Below, one piece after another: positions 52,588 through 62,100 of a DNA stretch of 64,000 nucleotides (positions within the stretch are counted from its first letter, which is position 1; each line of letters starts with the position of its first letter). Source of the DNA: Mucilaginibacter gossypiicola (GTDB lineage Bacteria > Bacteroidota > Bacteroidia > Sphingobacteriales > Sphingobacteriaceae); assembly GCF_900110105.1 (NCBI RefSeq), contig NZ_FOCL01000006.1, positions 1 to 64,000 of the forward strand, in the 5' to 3' direction. Made by a program: the position numbers and the translations under genes. The notes under the pieces were generated by a model. That model had not been told where the DNA came from. It did not search any database and saw only the letters and a program-made list of their open reading frames with translations.

Positions 52588-54582
52588 ATGAAACTAAAAC
52601 TGACGGCAGGTTGCAGCCTTGCCTTAATGTTGGCCGCAAGCGTAACTTACGCCCAGCAGCCAGCACCTCCCACCACTACCACACCCGCCGGATCTGTTTA
52701 TGATTACCACGAAACTTTTGGTCCTGGGTTTTACACTAAAAACGGCACCGAATTTCGCGCGGCAAGCGGCGAACCAGGATATAAATACTGGCAAAATCGC
52801 GCCGACTATCAATTGGCTGCCAAACTAAACGATCAAACCAATGAAATTACCGGGTCAGAAGTTTTAACGTATACCAATAACAGCCCGCAAACATTGGGCT
52901 TTATGTGGATGCAGTTGGATCAAAACCTGTTTAAGCTCGATTCAAGGGGAACAGCTATTGTTCCGCCTGCAGGCAGCCGTAACTGGGGACGCGGCGAGGC
53001 ATTTGATGCCGGTTACAAAATTAAAGCGGTAAAAGTTGCCGGCCTTAAAGGCGAATATGTTGACGTTAAATTCCTGATTACCGATACCAGGATGCAGGTT
53101 TTCCTTCCAAAGGAAATTGCTGCCAATGGTGGCCAGGCTAAACTGAAAATTGAATACTCATTTGTGTCGCCAAATTATGGGTCAGACCGTATGGGATATC
53201 TGCAAACTAAAAACGGTAAAGTTTATACCATTGCACAATGGTACCCACGCGTATGTGTATATGATGACGTAATGGGCTGGAACACGCTTCCTTACAGTGG
53301 GCCGGGTGAGTTTTACCTGGAGTATGGTGATTTTGACCTGAGTATCACTGCTCCTGCAAATCATATCGTAGTAGCATCCGGCGAATTATTGAACCCGCAG
53401 GAAGTATATACTCCTGAGCAATTGAAACGTTGGGCAGCTGCCGAAAAAAGCGAAAGCACTGTAATCATCCGCTCGGCTGATGAAGTTACCGATCCAAAAT
53501 CGCGCCCGGCTGGTAAAACGCAATTAACCTGGCACTTTAAGATCAAGAATGCCCGCGACGCTTCATGGGCTTCATCAGCAGCATTCATCGTTGATGCTGC
53601 CAAAATGGATTTGCCAAGCGGTAAAAAATCAACTGCAATATCTGCCTACCCGGTTGAAAGTGATGGCAACGATGCATGGGGCCGCTCAACCGAGTATGTG
53701 AAAAAATCAATAGAGTATAACTCATCAAAATGGTTCGAATACCCTTATCCTGCTGCTACTGCCGTTGCCGGTATTGTGGGCGGTATGGAATATCCTGGTA
53801 TCGTATTTTGCGGAGCTAAAGCAAAAAAGGCAAGCCTTTGGGGGGTAAATGATCACGAGTTTGGTCACACCTGGTTCCCGATGATAGTTGGCTCAAACGA
53901 GCGTATGTACGGTTGGATGGACGAAGGTTTCAATACTTTTATCAATACCCTTTCTACCGCTAACTTTAACAATGGTGAATACAAAAGTACCCGTGTGCCT
54001 GACATGCATGCCATCGGCAGTAACTTTACCAGGCCCGATCTTGAACCTATCATGAGCCAGCCGGCCAACCTGAAAGAAAGAAATACAGGTACCTTGCTTT
54101 ACTCAAAACCAAGTGCCGGTTTAGTATTGCTGCGCGAGCAGATCTTAGGCCCAGAGCGTTTTGATTTTGCATTTAAAACATACATCAACCGCTGGGCATT
54201 TAAACACCCAACTCCCGATGACTTTTTCCGTACTATAGAAAATGCAGCCGGCGAAAACCTGCAATGGTTTTGGAGAGGCTGGTTCCTGAACGATTGGCGT
54301 TTGGACGTTGCTGTAAGCGATGTAAAATATGTTGATAACGATCCAACCAAAGGTTCATTGATCACTTTAGATAACCTGGGTAAAATGGCGATGCCGGTTA
54401 TTCTGGAGATCAAAACCAAAAGCGGTAAAGTTGAACGTATGAAACTTCCTGTTGATATTTGGGAGCGTTACGCTTCATGGACATTTAAATATCCATCGAC
54501 AGAAGAAATTGAATCGGTTACTTATGATCCGGACAAAGTATTGCCTGATTACAACCAGGACAATAACGTTTGGAAGAAATAA
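52588..54582 (+). CDS. Secreted M1-family metallopeptidase
   Basis: The 664-residue protein has a signal peptide (cut after TYAQQ near residue 23). The zinc motif is HEFGH (423-427) with the third ligand E446 in MDEGFN, giving HExxH-18-E as in M1 aminopeptidases. A beta-sandwich N-domain (about 60-280) precedes it. GGMEYP near 398 is the substrate-recognition motif that is usually GAMEN/GGMEN. It trims exported peptides. It ends in a strong terminator and appears monocistronic. Confidence 0.93.
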   Translation: MKLKLTAGCSLALMLAASVTYAQQPAPPTTTTPAGSVYDYHETFGPGFYTKNGTEFRAASGEPGYKYWQNRADYQLAAKLNDQTNEITGSEVLTYTNNSPQTLGFMWMQLDQNLFKLDSRGTAIVPPAGSRNWGRGEAFDAGYKIKAVKVAGLKGEYVDVKFLITDTRMQVFLPKEIAANGGQAKLKIEYSFVSPNYGSDRMGYLQTKNGKVYTIAQWYPRVCVYDDVMGWNTLPYSGPGEFYLEYGDFDLSITAPANHIVVASGELLNPQEVYTPEQLKRWAAAEKSESTVIIRSADEVTDPKSRPAGKTQLTWHFKIKNARDASWASSAAFIVDAAKMDLPSGKKSTAISAYPVESDGNDAWGRSTEYVKKSIEYNSSKWFEYPYPAATAVAGIVGGMEYPGIVFCGAKAKKASLWGVNDHEFGHTWFPMIVGSNERMYGWMDEGFNTFINTLSTANFNNGEYKSTRVPDMHAIGSNFTRPDLEPIMSQPANLKERNTGTLLYSKPSAGLVLLREQILGPERFDFAFKTYINRWAFKHPTPDDFFRTIENAAGENLQWFWRGWFLNDWRLDVAVSDVKYVDNDPTKGSLITLDNLGKMAMPVILEIKTKSGKVERMKLPVDIWERYASWTFKYPSTEEIESVTYDPDKVLPDYNQDNNVWKK

Positions 54583-54608
54583 TCTCCCCTAAAGGGGAAA
54601 CTTCAAAG

Positions 54609-54645
54609 AAACGGCGATGAGTGTTAGCTCATCGCCGTTTTTGTT
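54609..54645 (+). terminator. Rho-independent terminator of the M1 peptidase
   Basis: A 13-bp stem (AAACGGCGATGAG / CTCATCGCCGTTT) with a 6-nt loop is followed by TTGTTTT. Confidence 0.92.
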
Positions 54646-54685
54646 TTGTTACCGTTGATAGGAAATAAAAAAGGTTACAAAAAAC

Positions 54686-54797
54686 ATGTCATTGCGAGGA
54701 ACGAAGCAATCGCACGGAGGCAGGGCCGTTCTGTATAGCATGCGATTGCCTCGTCGCACCCGGGGCTCATTTCCATTTTGCTCCTCGCAAGGACATG
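54686..54797. repeat. GTCATTGCGAGG palindrome family copy
   Basis: It begins CATGTCATTGCGAGGAACGA and ends CCTCGCAAGGACATG. The interior is longer and more varied than in other copies. The rest of 54798-54905 shows no gene. Confidence 0.75.
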
Positions 54798-54905
54798 GTT
54801 ACTATTTGTCGAAGAGTATTAGAACGGCTTTATGTAACAATAAAGTTCAACTGACAAACAATTAAATACTACACCGTTATTTTACAGTATCAAACACAAA
54901 CTATC

Positions 54906-55748
54906 ATGAAAAACAAAGTATGGTTAATAACCGGCTGCTCAACCGGTTTCGGCAGGGAACTGGCAAAGCTTGTTTTACAATCAGGCTACAAGGCTGGTGT
55001 TGCTTCGCGTAATACCGATGATGTAAAAGACATTGTTGAAAGTTATCCCGAAATGGCTGTTGCATTAAAACTCGATGTAACAAAACCTGAAGAAATCAAA
55101 ACGGCTGTTGAAACAGTTACGCAAAAATTCGGTACCATTGATGTGCTGGTGAACAATGCCGGCATCGGTTATTTTGGCGCCATTGAAGAAAGCGAAGAGG
55201 ACGAAGTAAGGCGTATGTTCGAGATCAACTTCTTTGGCCTTGCCAATATGACCAAAGCTGTTTTGCCAATTATGCGTACGCAGAAAAGTGGACACGTGGT
55301 TAACATAGCCTCTATAGGCGGACTGGTGGGTTTCCCGGCAGTAGGTTTTTATAACGCGACTAAATTTGCTGTCGACGGTTATTCCGAAGCGCTATCTAAA
55401 GAAACCAAACACTTGGGTATTAAAGTCACGGTGATTGCACCAAGTGGTTTCCGTACTGATTGGGCAGGCCGTTCGGCTAATAATAGCAAAATTGTTATCG
55501 ACGATTATAAAGAAACTGCGGGTACCAATAAAAACAATATCCGCGGCTATAGCGGCAAACAGCCCGGCGACCCGGAACGTGCTGCCAAAGCTATTGTTGA
55601 AGCAGTTGAAGCCGAAAACCCACCGTTACGTTTGTTATTAGGTAAAGCCGCTCTAAAAGGTGCCCGGAATAAATTGCAGGAGTTGCAAAAGGATTTTGAT
55701 ACCTGGGAAGCGACTACCGTAGGTGCTGATTTTCCGGAAGGGGAATAA
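54906..55748 (+). CDS. Short-chain dehydrogenase/reductase
   Basis: The 280-residue protein has a Rossmann N-terminus (GCSTGFG near 10-16), the NNAG motif (about 86-89), the active-site Ser near 139 and YNATK (about 153-157; Y and K catalytic). It belongs to the classical SDR family (DltE/YqjQ-like group). The cofactor is probably NADP(H), since an Arg follows the beta2 strand (ASRNTDD). Substrate unknown. Confidence 0.9.
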   Translation: MKNKVWLITGCSTGFGRELAKLVLQSGYKAGVASRNTDDVKDIVESYPEMAVALKLDVTKPEEIKTAVETVTQKFGTIDVLVNNAGIGYFGAIEESEEDEVRRMFEINFFGLANMTKAVLPIMRTQKSGHVVNIASIGGLVGFPAVGFYNATKFAVDGYSEALSKETKHLGIKVTVIAPSGFRTDWAGRSANNSKIVIDDYKETAGTNKNNIRGYSGKQPGDPERAAKAIVEAVEAENPPLRLLLGKAALKGARNKLQELQKDFDTWEATTVGADFPEGE

Positions 55749-55769
55749 AGGGTTTGCTTTCTAAAATTT

Positions 55770-55896
55770 GTCATTTCGATTGAGCAGGGGCGGAATGTGC
55801 ATGAGGGCGAAAGAGAAATCTTATACGCCAGGCATGACAGCTATGCAAATCCGCTTAGTATGTTATACAAGATTTCTCCCTACGGTCGAAATGACA
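55770..55896. repeat. GTCATTTCGA palindrome
   Basis: GTCATTTCGATTGAGCAGGG on the left and TCCCTACGGTCGAAATGAC on the right are the arms of a separate repeat family of about 127 bp. Only one copy is seen here. Confidence 0.65.
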
Positions 55897-55981
55897 ATTT
55901 TTTGATTGCACCTTAGAAAGGATCTCTATTTAAAAGCCCCGCGGTTTTTTCGTAAATTGCATCTACAATAAACTGAAACCC

Positions 55982-56299
55982 ATGGGACAGATTGTAATTG
56001 TTGCCTATAAACCCAAACCGGGCAAAGAGGAAGCACTAAAACAATTGATGAAAACGCATTTGCCGCGCCTTAAACAAGAGGGGTTGGTAACCGATCGTGA
56101 ATCCATCATCATGGAAGCTGCCGATGGCACCATCATCGAGGTTTTTGAATGGCTGAGCGCCGAAGCTATCGCAAATGCCCATCACAATAAAGCAGTGCAG
56201 CAAATGTGGGGCGAATATGCTGAAGTATGTGATTACGTTCCGTTGAATACATTGAAGGAGGCTGGAGATTTGTTTGCCGGTTTTAAGCCTGTTGACTAA
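55982..56299 (+). CDS. Small dimeric alpha-beta-barrel-like protein
   Basis: The 105-residue protein begins IVIVAYKPKPGKEEALKQLM and contains EVFEWLSAEAIANAHHNKAV, which resemble antibiotic biosynthesis monooxygenase (ABM)-type ferredoxin-like barrels. No catalytic residue can be assigned. It probably acts as a dimer in the cytoplasm. It converges with the LytTR regulator. Confidence 0.65.
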   Translation: MGQIVIVAYKPKPGKEEALKQLMKTHLPRLKQEGLVTDRESIIMEAADGTIIEVFEWLSAEAIANAHHNKAVQQMWGEYAEVCDYVPLNTLKEAGDLFAGFKPVD

Positions 56300-56312
56300 G
56301 ATAGTATTTAAT

Positions 56313-57049
56313 TTATCCACCCATCTGCAAGCGCTCATTCTTCAGCTTTTTCTGCACATCCTGTTTATAATTACGGCCTATAGGCAATTCATGCCCTGCG
56401 ACATCCATACTGTAGGCATAGAAAGAATCTATTTTGTTTAACGAAACTATAAACGACCGGTGAATGCGCACAAACCGGCTCTCGGGCAGCATTTCTTCCA
56501 ATAGGCTGATCCTTTGCCGGGTGATGTGGACCTGGTTGTTTACCGCCACTACTTTCACATAATCGCGCAGGCTTTCTATCCATAAAATATCATTGATGTT
56601 AACCTTGATGGTTTTGCGGTCTACCTTTAAATAAATGAAGGTATGCGTATCGCTTATAGGCTCTTCATGGGCAATAACGGGTTTGCCTTTATGCTCGTTA
56701 AGCTGATAGATCTTGTCGACTGCCCGCAAAAAGCGTTCAAAAGAGATCGGTTTTAGCAGGTAATCAACAGCATTAAGCTCAAAGCCATCAAGAGCGTATT
56801 CACTGTAGGCGGTGGTGAAGATAACTTTAGGTGGATTTTTGAGGCTTTTAGCAGATCGGTACCTTTTATTCCTGGCATCTGTATATCAAGGAACATCAGG
56901 TCGATAGGTTTTTGTTGCAACAATCTGAAAGCCTGGATGCCATCGGTACAGGTTGCGGTAACCTCCATCTCGTTGAAACGCTCAAGGTAATTTTTCAGTA
57001 CCTCAATGGCATGTGGTTCATCGTCAACTATAAGCGTACGTATTTTCAT
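56313..57049 (-). pseudogene. LytTR-family response regulator, frameshifted
   Basis: The start codon at 57049 opens a receiver domain (TLIVDDEPHAI, D54 in MFLDIQMPG). At about 56846 one base is missing from a run of A (on the coding strand LLK-A4 in place of A5), so the frame closes early. In the next frame it continues KNPPKVIFTTAYSEYALDG, the K105-type LLKPISF, then a LytTR domain (about 140-240) with IKVNINDILWIES and VRIHRSFIVSLNKID. An independent short frame for the second half is visible at 56313-56729. It is either a sequencing error or a true pseudogene. It pairs with the kinase, with a 4-bp overlap. Confidence 0.85.
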
Positions 57050-58161
57050 GCGGTTACCATTTGTGGAGTTGCGGTTTGCTTTACAGTTTTCAGGTCGAGA
57101 TCAAGCGCCACGAAAAAGGTATCTTCTTCGTTTACGATCTTCAGGCGCGAAGAATGAGGATAAAGCAGATTGAGTCTTTTGGTCACATTTCTTAATCCGA
57201 TGTGCCCCGGCGTATTACCTGCCTCAACCGGGTGTTCGGGTTTGCTGTTGGCTACCTTTAGTTTAAAGTGGTTTAGCGTAACGTTGATATCAATATTTAT
57301 CCAGGCCGCGCCTACCTGTTCGCTGGTACCATGCTTAAAGGCATTTTCGATAAAAGGTAAAATCAACAGCGGCGCTATGGTTTTATCTTTCAAATTACCG
57401 GTAATGGTAAAGTTGATATCGATGCGTTCTTCATAACGCAGCTTTTCAAGCTTCACATACTGCTGCATCATAAATACCTCTTTTTCCAAAGGCACTTCGT
57501 TATCTGAACACTCATAAAGCATATAGCGCAACAAATCTGAAAAACCAATAATGGCCTGCGGGGATTTAGGTGAATTATTAAGACTTAAAGAGTAAAGGTT
57601 ATTAAGTGTATTAAATAAAAAATGTGGATGTACCTGGGCTTTCAGCGCATTGAGCTCGGCCTCAAGAGCTGCCTGCTTACGTTCATACCACATTTTAAAA
57701 AGCTTTATGGCCAAAACAAAACCCGTGAACAGGTTGGTACCTTTAAACGAATTTACCAGGCTTTGTCCATCCAGCAGTTGCTCAAAAAATGGGCGATGGG
57801 TAGAGGCTATATAGCCTGCATCGGTTACGCGCATTACCCTGATCAGGTAGGGGGCAACAAAAGTAATTCCGATTGCGCGGCTGATGAACATACACGCAAA
57901 AACAAGCGGTATCAACATCATGAAAAACATCACATATCGCTTTTCAAAAACGTATTTGGGCACCAGCCAATAGGCAATAGCATAATAGTAGCCTATTTGA
58001 ATGGGCATGTACAAAAGATTATTGCGAAAGGATACCCAAAAATTGGTTTGCAATGAATAAAGCGCGGTGATAAAAAATGACACTATCACCCAAAATATTA
58101 CATGCTGCCAAAAGCGTGGCAGTTTGATATTGTTAAGCATCATATCAAAACCATTATTCAT
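57046..58161 (-). CDS. LytS-type sensor histidine kinase
   Basis: The 371-residue protein has four membrane helices (about 18-155), then a His_kinase domain (PF06580) with phospho-acceptor in QVHPHFLFNTLNNL (about 196-209). The ATP-binding part has LLILPFIENAFKHG and GHIGLRNVTKRL. It overlaps the LytTR regulator by 4 nt, as a LytS/LytR-like system. Such systems commonly regulate cell-wall or surface genes. Its output may be crippled by the frameshift in its partner. Confidence 0.9.
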   Translation of the reverse strand: MNNGFDMMLNNIKLPRFWQHVIFWVIVSFFITALYSLQTNFWVSFRNNLLYMPIQIGYYYAIAYWLVPKYVFEKRYVMFFMMLIPLVFACMFISRAIGITFVAPYLIRVMRVTDAGYIASTHRPFFEQLLDGQSLVNSFKGTNLFTGFVLAIKLFKMWYERKQAALEAELNALKAQVHPHFLFNTLNNLYSLSLNNSPKSPQAIIGFSDLLRYMLYECSDNEVPLEKEVFMMQQYVKLEKLRYEERIDINFTITGNLKDKTIAPLLILPFIENAFKHGTSEQVGAAWINIDINVTLNHFKLKVANSKPEHPVEAGNTPGHIGLRNVTKRLNLLYPHSSRLKIVNEEDTFFVALDLDLKTVKQTATPQMVTA

Positions 58162-58399
58162 ATAGCTAATTTACTGCAAAACAGTTTAATCAGGTTGATT
58201 TTAGTGTGAATGTGCGACAAACTGCAATCAATTAATGACGAACTGCATAGGGGATACGGGCTTCAGTACGCATTGCGGGATGAATGTACATTCGTCGCAT
58301 AAAAATACAGTTTATCGTACCTGGCCGGTAATGTGCCTATGTTGTTTTTGCCGGATTTTATAATCCCTTAAGTTTAGTTTATAAATTAAAAATAAGGCC

Positions 58400-58711
58400 A
58401 TGAAAAAGTTAATTATCACAATTTGCATCCTGGCATTTGCAGCAGCTGCAGTGCAGGCTCAGAATAAAACAACAGACGTACACGGATTTTGGGTAGTTGA
58501 ACACAACGTTAATTTACCCCGCGTGCAAACCGTTAAATTTTATAACGATAACAATAAGCTTATTTACGAAGAAACAGTTTACAGCAAACTCAATATCAAA
58601 AAGAAAAAGACGCGCCTGGCGCTTGATCAAATTTTAGACAGGCTGAATGAGCGTACAGCTTATATCGAAAATAAGAACCTCGTAATGCTGAGCCTTAATT
58701 TAAGGAATTAA
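58400..58711 (+). CDS. Small exported protein of unknown function
   Basis: The 103-residue protein has a signal peptide (ends AAVQAQ near residue 21) and a compact soluble body with WVVEHNVNLPRVQTVKFY. No family is recognised. A promoter-like TTTG (58347-58350), 18 nt and TAAGTTTA (58369-58376) lies 24 bp before the ATG. A terminator follows. It diverges from the LytS kinase across about 238 bp, which holds little else. Confidence 0.65.
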   Translation: MKKLIITICILAFAAAAVQAQNKTTDVHGFWVVEHNVNLPRVQTVKFYNDNNKLIYEETVYSKLNIKKKKTRLALDQILDRLNERTAYIENKNLVMLSLNLRN

Positions 58712-58735
58712 GATTTTTTTAAATATACGTTTAAG

Positions 58736-58777
58736 AAACCGGTTGCCAACGCGAGGTATGGCGCCGGTTTATTTTTT
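58736..58777 (+). terminator. Hairpin terminator
   Basis: AAACCGG-x-GCCA pairs with TGGCG-x-CCGGTTT around a 10-nt loop and is followed by ATTTTTTG, 25 bp after the stop. Confidence 0.75.
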
Positions 58778-58838
58778 GTAGGAAAGATTTGATTTTCTAT
58801 AGCCTAAAATTGGCAAAAGGTGAGATGAGTTCTCCACC

Positions 58839-59190
58839 ATGTCATTGCGAGGTACGAAGCAATCGCACAAAGGCAGGTAACGACTTTTGTTGTATTGAAC
58901 TTACATCGTCGCGCTCTTGGCCGCGCGAGGGCCAGTTACTTTTGTCGCCACAAAAGTAACCAAAAAGGCTTGCAGCAGAAAGGCTTCTTTGCGCACAACC
59001 CATCCTCGAAGCCCACCTCGCGGCCTTTACCCTGCAAAACGAACAGAACCACGGGCTGCAATTATTTTGCCCAGGTTCGCGCTCACCCACTGCTTCTGCA
59101 AAAACTTGCTATGCCCCTGCAGCCGCACATTCCCTACATGTTCTGCTCGTTTTCACCCGAAGCTGATCTGCTGCGGAAAACATTTGGGAA
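58839..59190. repeat. Half GTCATTGCGAGG unit and 300-bp GC-rich repeat, copy B
   Basis: The left part (58839-58880) is one arm of the palindrome family. From 58893 the element is the reverse complement of 21690-21990: it begins with CATCGTCGCGCTCTTGGCCG and ends near TTTCACCCGAAGCTGATCTG. Both copies keep similar minus/plus frames. The gap from 58778 to 59257 shows no other gene. Confidence 0.75.
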
Positions 59191-59257
59191 ACAAGATATC
59201 TTCGTTTTTGCGCGCTGGTATAATATCAAGAAAGGCTTTGCCTCTTAAGTGTATTTC

Positions 59258-60256
59258 CTAATACTCCAGATACTTCTCCACCCTTACCGCAACAAAATCC
59301 CCTTCAACATACTTTCCTGTCTCTTCACTTAAAACCCGGAGAATAATACCGCCATGCTCAAGGATCAGATCTTCATAAAAACCTTTAAACAATACTTGCT
59401 TAACAACCCAGTTTTTTACTGCGGCTATCAGCTTTATTTTGATCTGCTCTGGATAAATAACAGCATATTCTTTTGAGATTTCAATGCCGCAAAGGTGGGC
59501 TTCATGAGCAGTAAGTACATTGCAGTTGCTTAAAAGTTGTGCGGTATAAAGAAATTTAGGGTGTTTGTATAATGATTTAGGTGTTCCGTGCTCTACTATT
59601 TCGCCTTTATTAAGTACGATGAGCTCATCGGCCATGGAAAGCACTTCGGCAGGGTCGTGGGATACCATGATCACCGTTAAACCGATTTCTTTAACTATCT
59701 GCCTTATATCGTGCTGTAAGCCTTCCCTGAATGAAGTATCTACCTGGTTAAATGGTTCGTCGAGCAGTAATACCTGTGGATGCGTGATAATGGCGCGGGC
59801 AATGGCTACGCGCTGCTTTTCACCGCCGCTCAGGTCGGCCACACGCTTATCGGCCATGGCAAACATGTTGAGCTGTTTAAGCACTCTTTCGGTTTTCTCC
59901 TGTTTGGCTTTAAGGTCGGTTGCGGGGAGCATAGCCGCCACGTTATCCCAAACTTTTGCAAAAAGGTTAAGATCGTCGGTATGCTGTGTCACCATTTTCA
60001 TGGCATCATGACCGGGGATTAGCTTTTCTTCAGGCCCCCAAATGCGTTCGCCCTTAAAGTAAACAGTGCCTTCATCGGGCGAGAGCAAACCATATAGCAA
60101 CCTGAGTAAAGTACTTTTACCGCTACCGCTTTCGCCGATAATGGCCGTGATTTTGCCGGGTTCAATAATCAGTCCGGTTTTTTTTACGCCGGCCTGCTGT
60201 TTTCCCGGATATATTTTACTTACGGCAACCGCCTGCAAAAAAGGAATCTCTGACAT
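59258..60256 (-). CDS. Orphan ABC transporter ATP-binding protein
   Basis: The 332-residue protein has Walker A GESGSGKS (41-48), Q-loop (about 91), signature LSGGEK (142-147), Walker B LLLDEP (163-168) and the switch His in SHDP (200). A C-terminal domain (about 235-332) resembles TOBE/regulatory domains of MalK- or PotA-type importers. No permease or binding protein is adjacent, so the partner is elsewhere. ATG at 60256 is chosen; an in-frame TTG at 60265 is weaker. Confidence 0.88.
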   Translation of the reverse strand: MSEIPFLQAVAVSKIYPGKQQAGVKKTGLIIEPGKITAIIGESGSGKSTLLRLLYGLLSPDEGTVYFKGERIWGPEEKLIPGHDAMKMVTQHTDDLNLFAKVWDNVAAMLPATDLKAKQEKTERVLKQLNMFAMADKRVADLSGGEKQRVAIARAIITHPQVLLLDEPFNQVDTSFREGLQHDIRQIVKEIGLTVIMVSHDPAEVLSMADELIVLNKGEIVEHGTPKSLYKHPKFLYTAQLLSNCNVLTAHEAHLCGIEISKEYAVIYPEQIKIKLIAAVKNWVVKQVLFKGFYEDLILEHGGIILRVLSEETGKYVEGDFVAVRVEKYLEY

Positions 60257-60277
60257 CAGGGGCAAAGATAAACGTTT

Positions 60278-60434
60278 GAACCATGATTCTGAACCATGAT
60301 TTGCCTGATTTAAGGATTACAGGATGGGGTATGAACTATGATTTGTCTGATTTAAGGATTATTGGATAGAGCAGGTTATCTATCTATCACGGTAATCCCA
60401 AAATCCTGAAAATCATGGTTCAGAATCATGGTTT
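60278..60434. repeat. CATGATTTGTCTGATTTAAGGAT repeats
   Basis: Two direct units (GAACCATGATTTGCCTGATT from 60292, GAACTATGATTTGTCTGATT from 60333) are followed by an inverted unit (ATCCTGAAAATCATGGTTCA near 60405). The block fills the gap between the ABC gene and the beta-barrel gene. Confidence 0.75.
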
Positions 60435-60437
60435 TGT

Positions 60438-61271
60438 TTAAAAGCCAAAAGTTAACCCAAATGAGAAGTTTCTCAGGCCTTTTTGATCGGGGCTGTTTTC
60501 AAACATATCGTTGAAGTAATATTTGGCATATAGGCCCATGATGCCGTAACCCATGCGCACAAATACACCTTTGCGCAGTTTGGCAAAATGATAATCGTCG
60601 TTAAATTTCTGTTTGCCGTTTTCCTCACTGATCTGTTTTACGCGGCCATTAAGCAGGATGCCAATCTCCGGACCGGCAACTAACCTGAAATAGTTCCCCC
60701 GGTCATCTTCATGGCTGCGGTAATAGAACGATAGCGGGATGCGAAGGTAGGTTGATGAAAAACGGTTTTTGCTGAAGTGGATACTATCCTGAACGTAGGT
60801 TAATACCGGCGCATTACGCTGAATGGTGATATCATTACGCAGGCGGATGTGTGTCCAGTCGAAGCCGCCGGATACATAAATTTTGAAAGCGCTGTTAAAG
60901 CGATAGCCAAATTGCAGCACATCGAAACCAAAGTTGCTTGTTTTCCATTGGCGGTAGCTTAAAAATTTGTTTTTATCGGATAATGTGAAACTGCCATTGT
61001 CAATGAGCGTAGCAAAGCCAAGGTCGATCCTTGAAAAGGTTACCCCGAATGAAAAGCCCGGTGCTTTGTGTGCATGATAGGTGGTATCGGGCCCGTTGCT
61101 GTTAATGTTTACCTGCGGCACGTCATCGCCAAAGCCAAGCTTTACCTTAACATGCTTGTTATGGGTAGTGGTGGTATCGATGGTATTTCTTGCAGAATCG
61201 GCAGGTGTGCTCTGAGCAAAAGTAAAGCTCGCGGCAAGGCATATTGTGATGGTAAAAATAAGGCGTTTCAT
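60438..61271 (-). CDS. Outer membrane beta-barrel protein
   Basis: The 277-residue protein has a signal peptide (ends SFTFAQS near residue 21) and alternating amphipathic strands to a C-terminal aromatic residue (GLTFGF). It fits PorT- or OmpX-like eight-strand barrels, but no family can be named. It follows the anti-sigma-like gene by 34 bp and is likely in the same operon as the ECF sigma factor, so it could be its target. Confidence 0.75.
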   Translation of the reverse strand: MKRLIFTITICLAASFTFAQSTPADSARNTIDTTTTHNKHVKVKLGFGDDVPQVNINSNGPDTTYHAHKAPGFSFGVTFSRIDLGFATLIDNGSFTLSDKNKFLSYRQWKTSNFGFDVLQFGYRFNSAFKIYVSGGFDWTHIRLRNDITIQRNAPVLTYVQDSIHFSKNRFSSTYLRIPLSFYYRSHEDDRGNYFRLVAGPEIGILLNGRVKQISEENGKQKFNDDYHFAKLRKGVFVRMGYGIMGLYAKYYFNDMFENSPDQKGLRNFSFGLTFGF

Positions 61272-61305
61272 ATGTTGTGGTATATATTTATCGTTCGCTA
61301 AAATA

Positions 61306-62100
61306 TTATTTGTCTTTCTCTTTTTTTACTTTAATAAAGCCCAGGTTTAATCCTGTAATGGTGGCATCATCTTCATCGGTATTGCTAAATTCAATCACTT
61401 TATCTTTACGTTTATCAACAGCGGCTATCACCACGTTAAAAACATCGCCAAGGCTGCGGATGCGGTGCTTTTTTACAGGTTTGGCCGCAACAGGAGCCGC
61501 TTGCGACGGTACCCTGGCTATCAATACCGGCTGTGTGCTGTCGTTGTTAATAATGGCCAACTTTAGGCTTATCCTGGTTGCTGTATCCTGGACTGCGGCT
61601 TTAACAACAGGGTAATCCATGGCAGGAGTATTTGCCAGTAAGGGCTCGTCTGCATGGGCAGTTACAGCTGATTGGACAGGGTTTACAGGCTGTGATAGGG
61701 ATGGCGTCAAATTGCTTTTTGTTTTGGTTTTATTAATGTGCGCTAACTGGTTAACAGGTGCTATAACCGGATTTGCAGGTACTTTGTTTTGGGCCGGGGT
61801 TGGAGGTACCACGGGCTCAACAGTAACTGCAACAAGTTGTTTTACCGGTTGGTGGGTTTTAACTATTGCTGTTGAATGGTCATGATGTTTAACTGGTTGT
61901 TTAGGAATAAACAGGATACCTGCGGTAATAAGTAAAATAACGCCTGCTGCCGCGCTTAGCAAAGGCAATATTATTCCTTTACGCCTGCCGGCGTTTAATT
62001 CGGCATTGATGCCCTGCCATACATGGGCCGACGGTTGTATCTCCAGGTCATCAAGCTTTTGTTGAAACAGCCTGTCCAGTTCCTTATCCTGCATATCCAT
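61306..62100 (-). CDS. Single-pass membrane protein, anti-sigma-like
   Basis: The 264-residue protein has a short cytoplasmic N-terminus (MDMQDKELDRLFQQKLDDLE), one membrane helix (about 42-62, LLSAAAGVILLITAG), a long Pro/Val/Thr/Lys-rich linker (about 65-180) and a final charged part. The layout fits an anti-sigma factor or an envelope spacer. The start at 62100 overlaps the ECF sigma gene by 17 nt; 62094 is a second ATG. No zinc motif is seen, so the anti-sigma role is inferred from position. Confidence 0.7.
   Translation of the reverse strand: MDMQDKELDRLFQQKLDDLEIQPSAHVWQGINAELNAGRRKGIILPLLSAAAGVILLITAGILFIPKQPVKHHDHSTAIVKTHQPVKQLVAVTVEPVVPPTPAQNKVPANPVIAPVNQLAHINKTKTKSNLTPSLSQPVNPVQSAVTAHADEPLLANTPAMDYPVVKAAVQDTATRISLKLAIINNDSTQPVLIARVPSQAAPVAAKPVKKHRIRSLGDVFNVVIAAVDKRKDKVIEFSNTDEDDATITGLNLGFIKVKKEKDK

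Noticed and set aside
58842..59261. Frames of 82-117 residues
   Set aside because: Same repeat family as above, overlapping in three frames, with no start context or domain.
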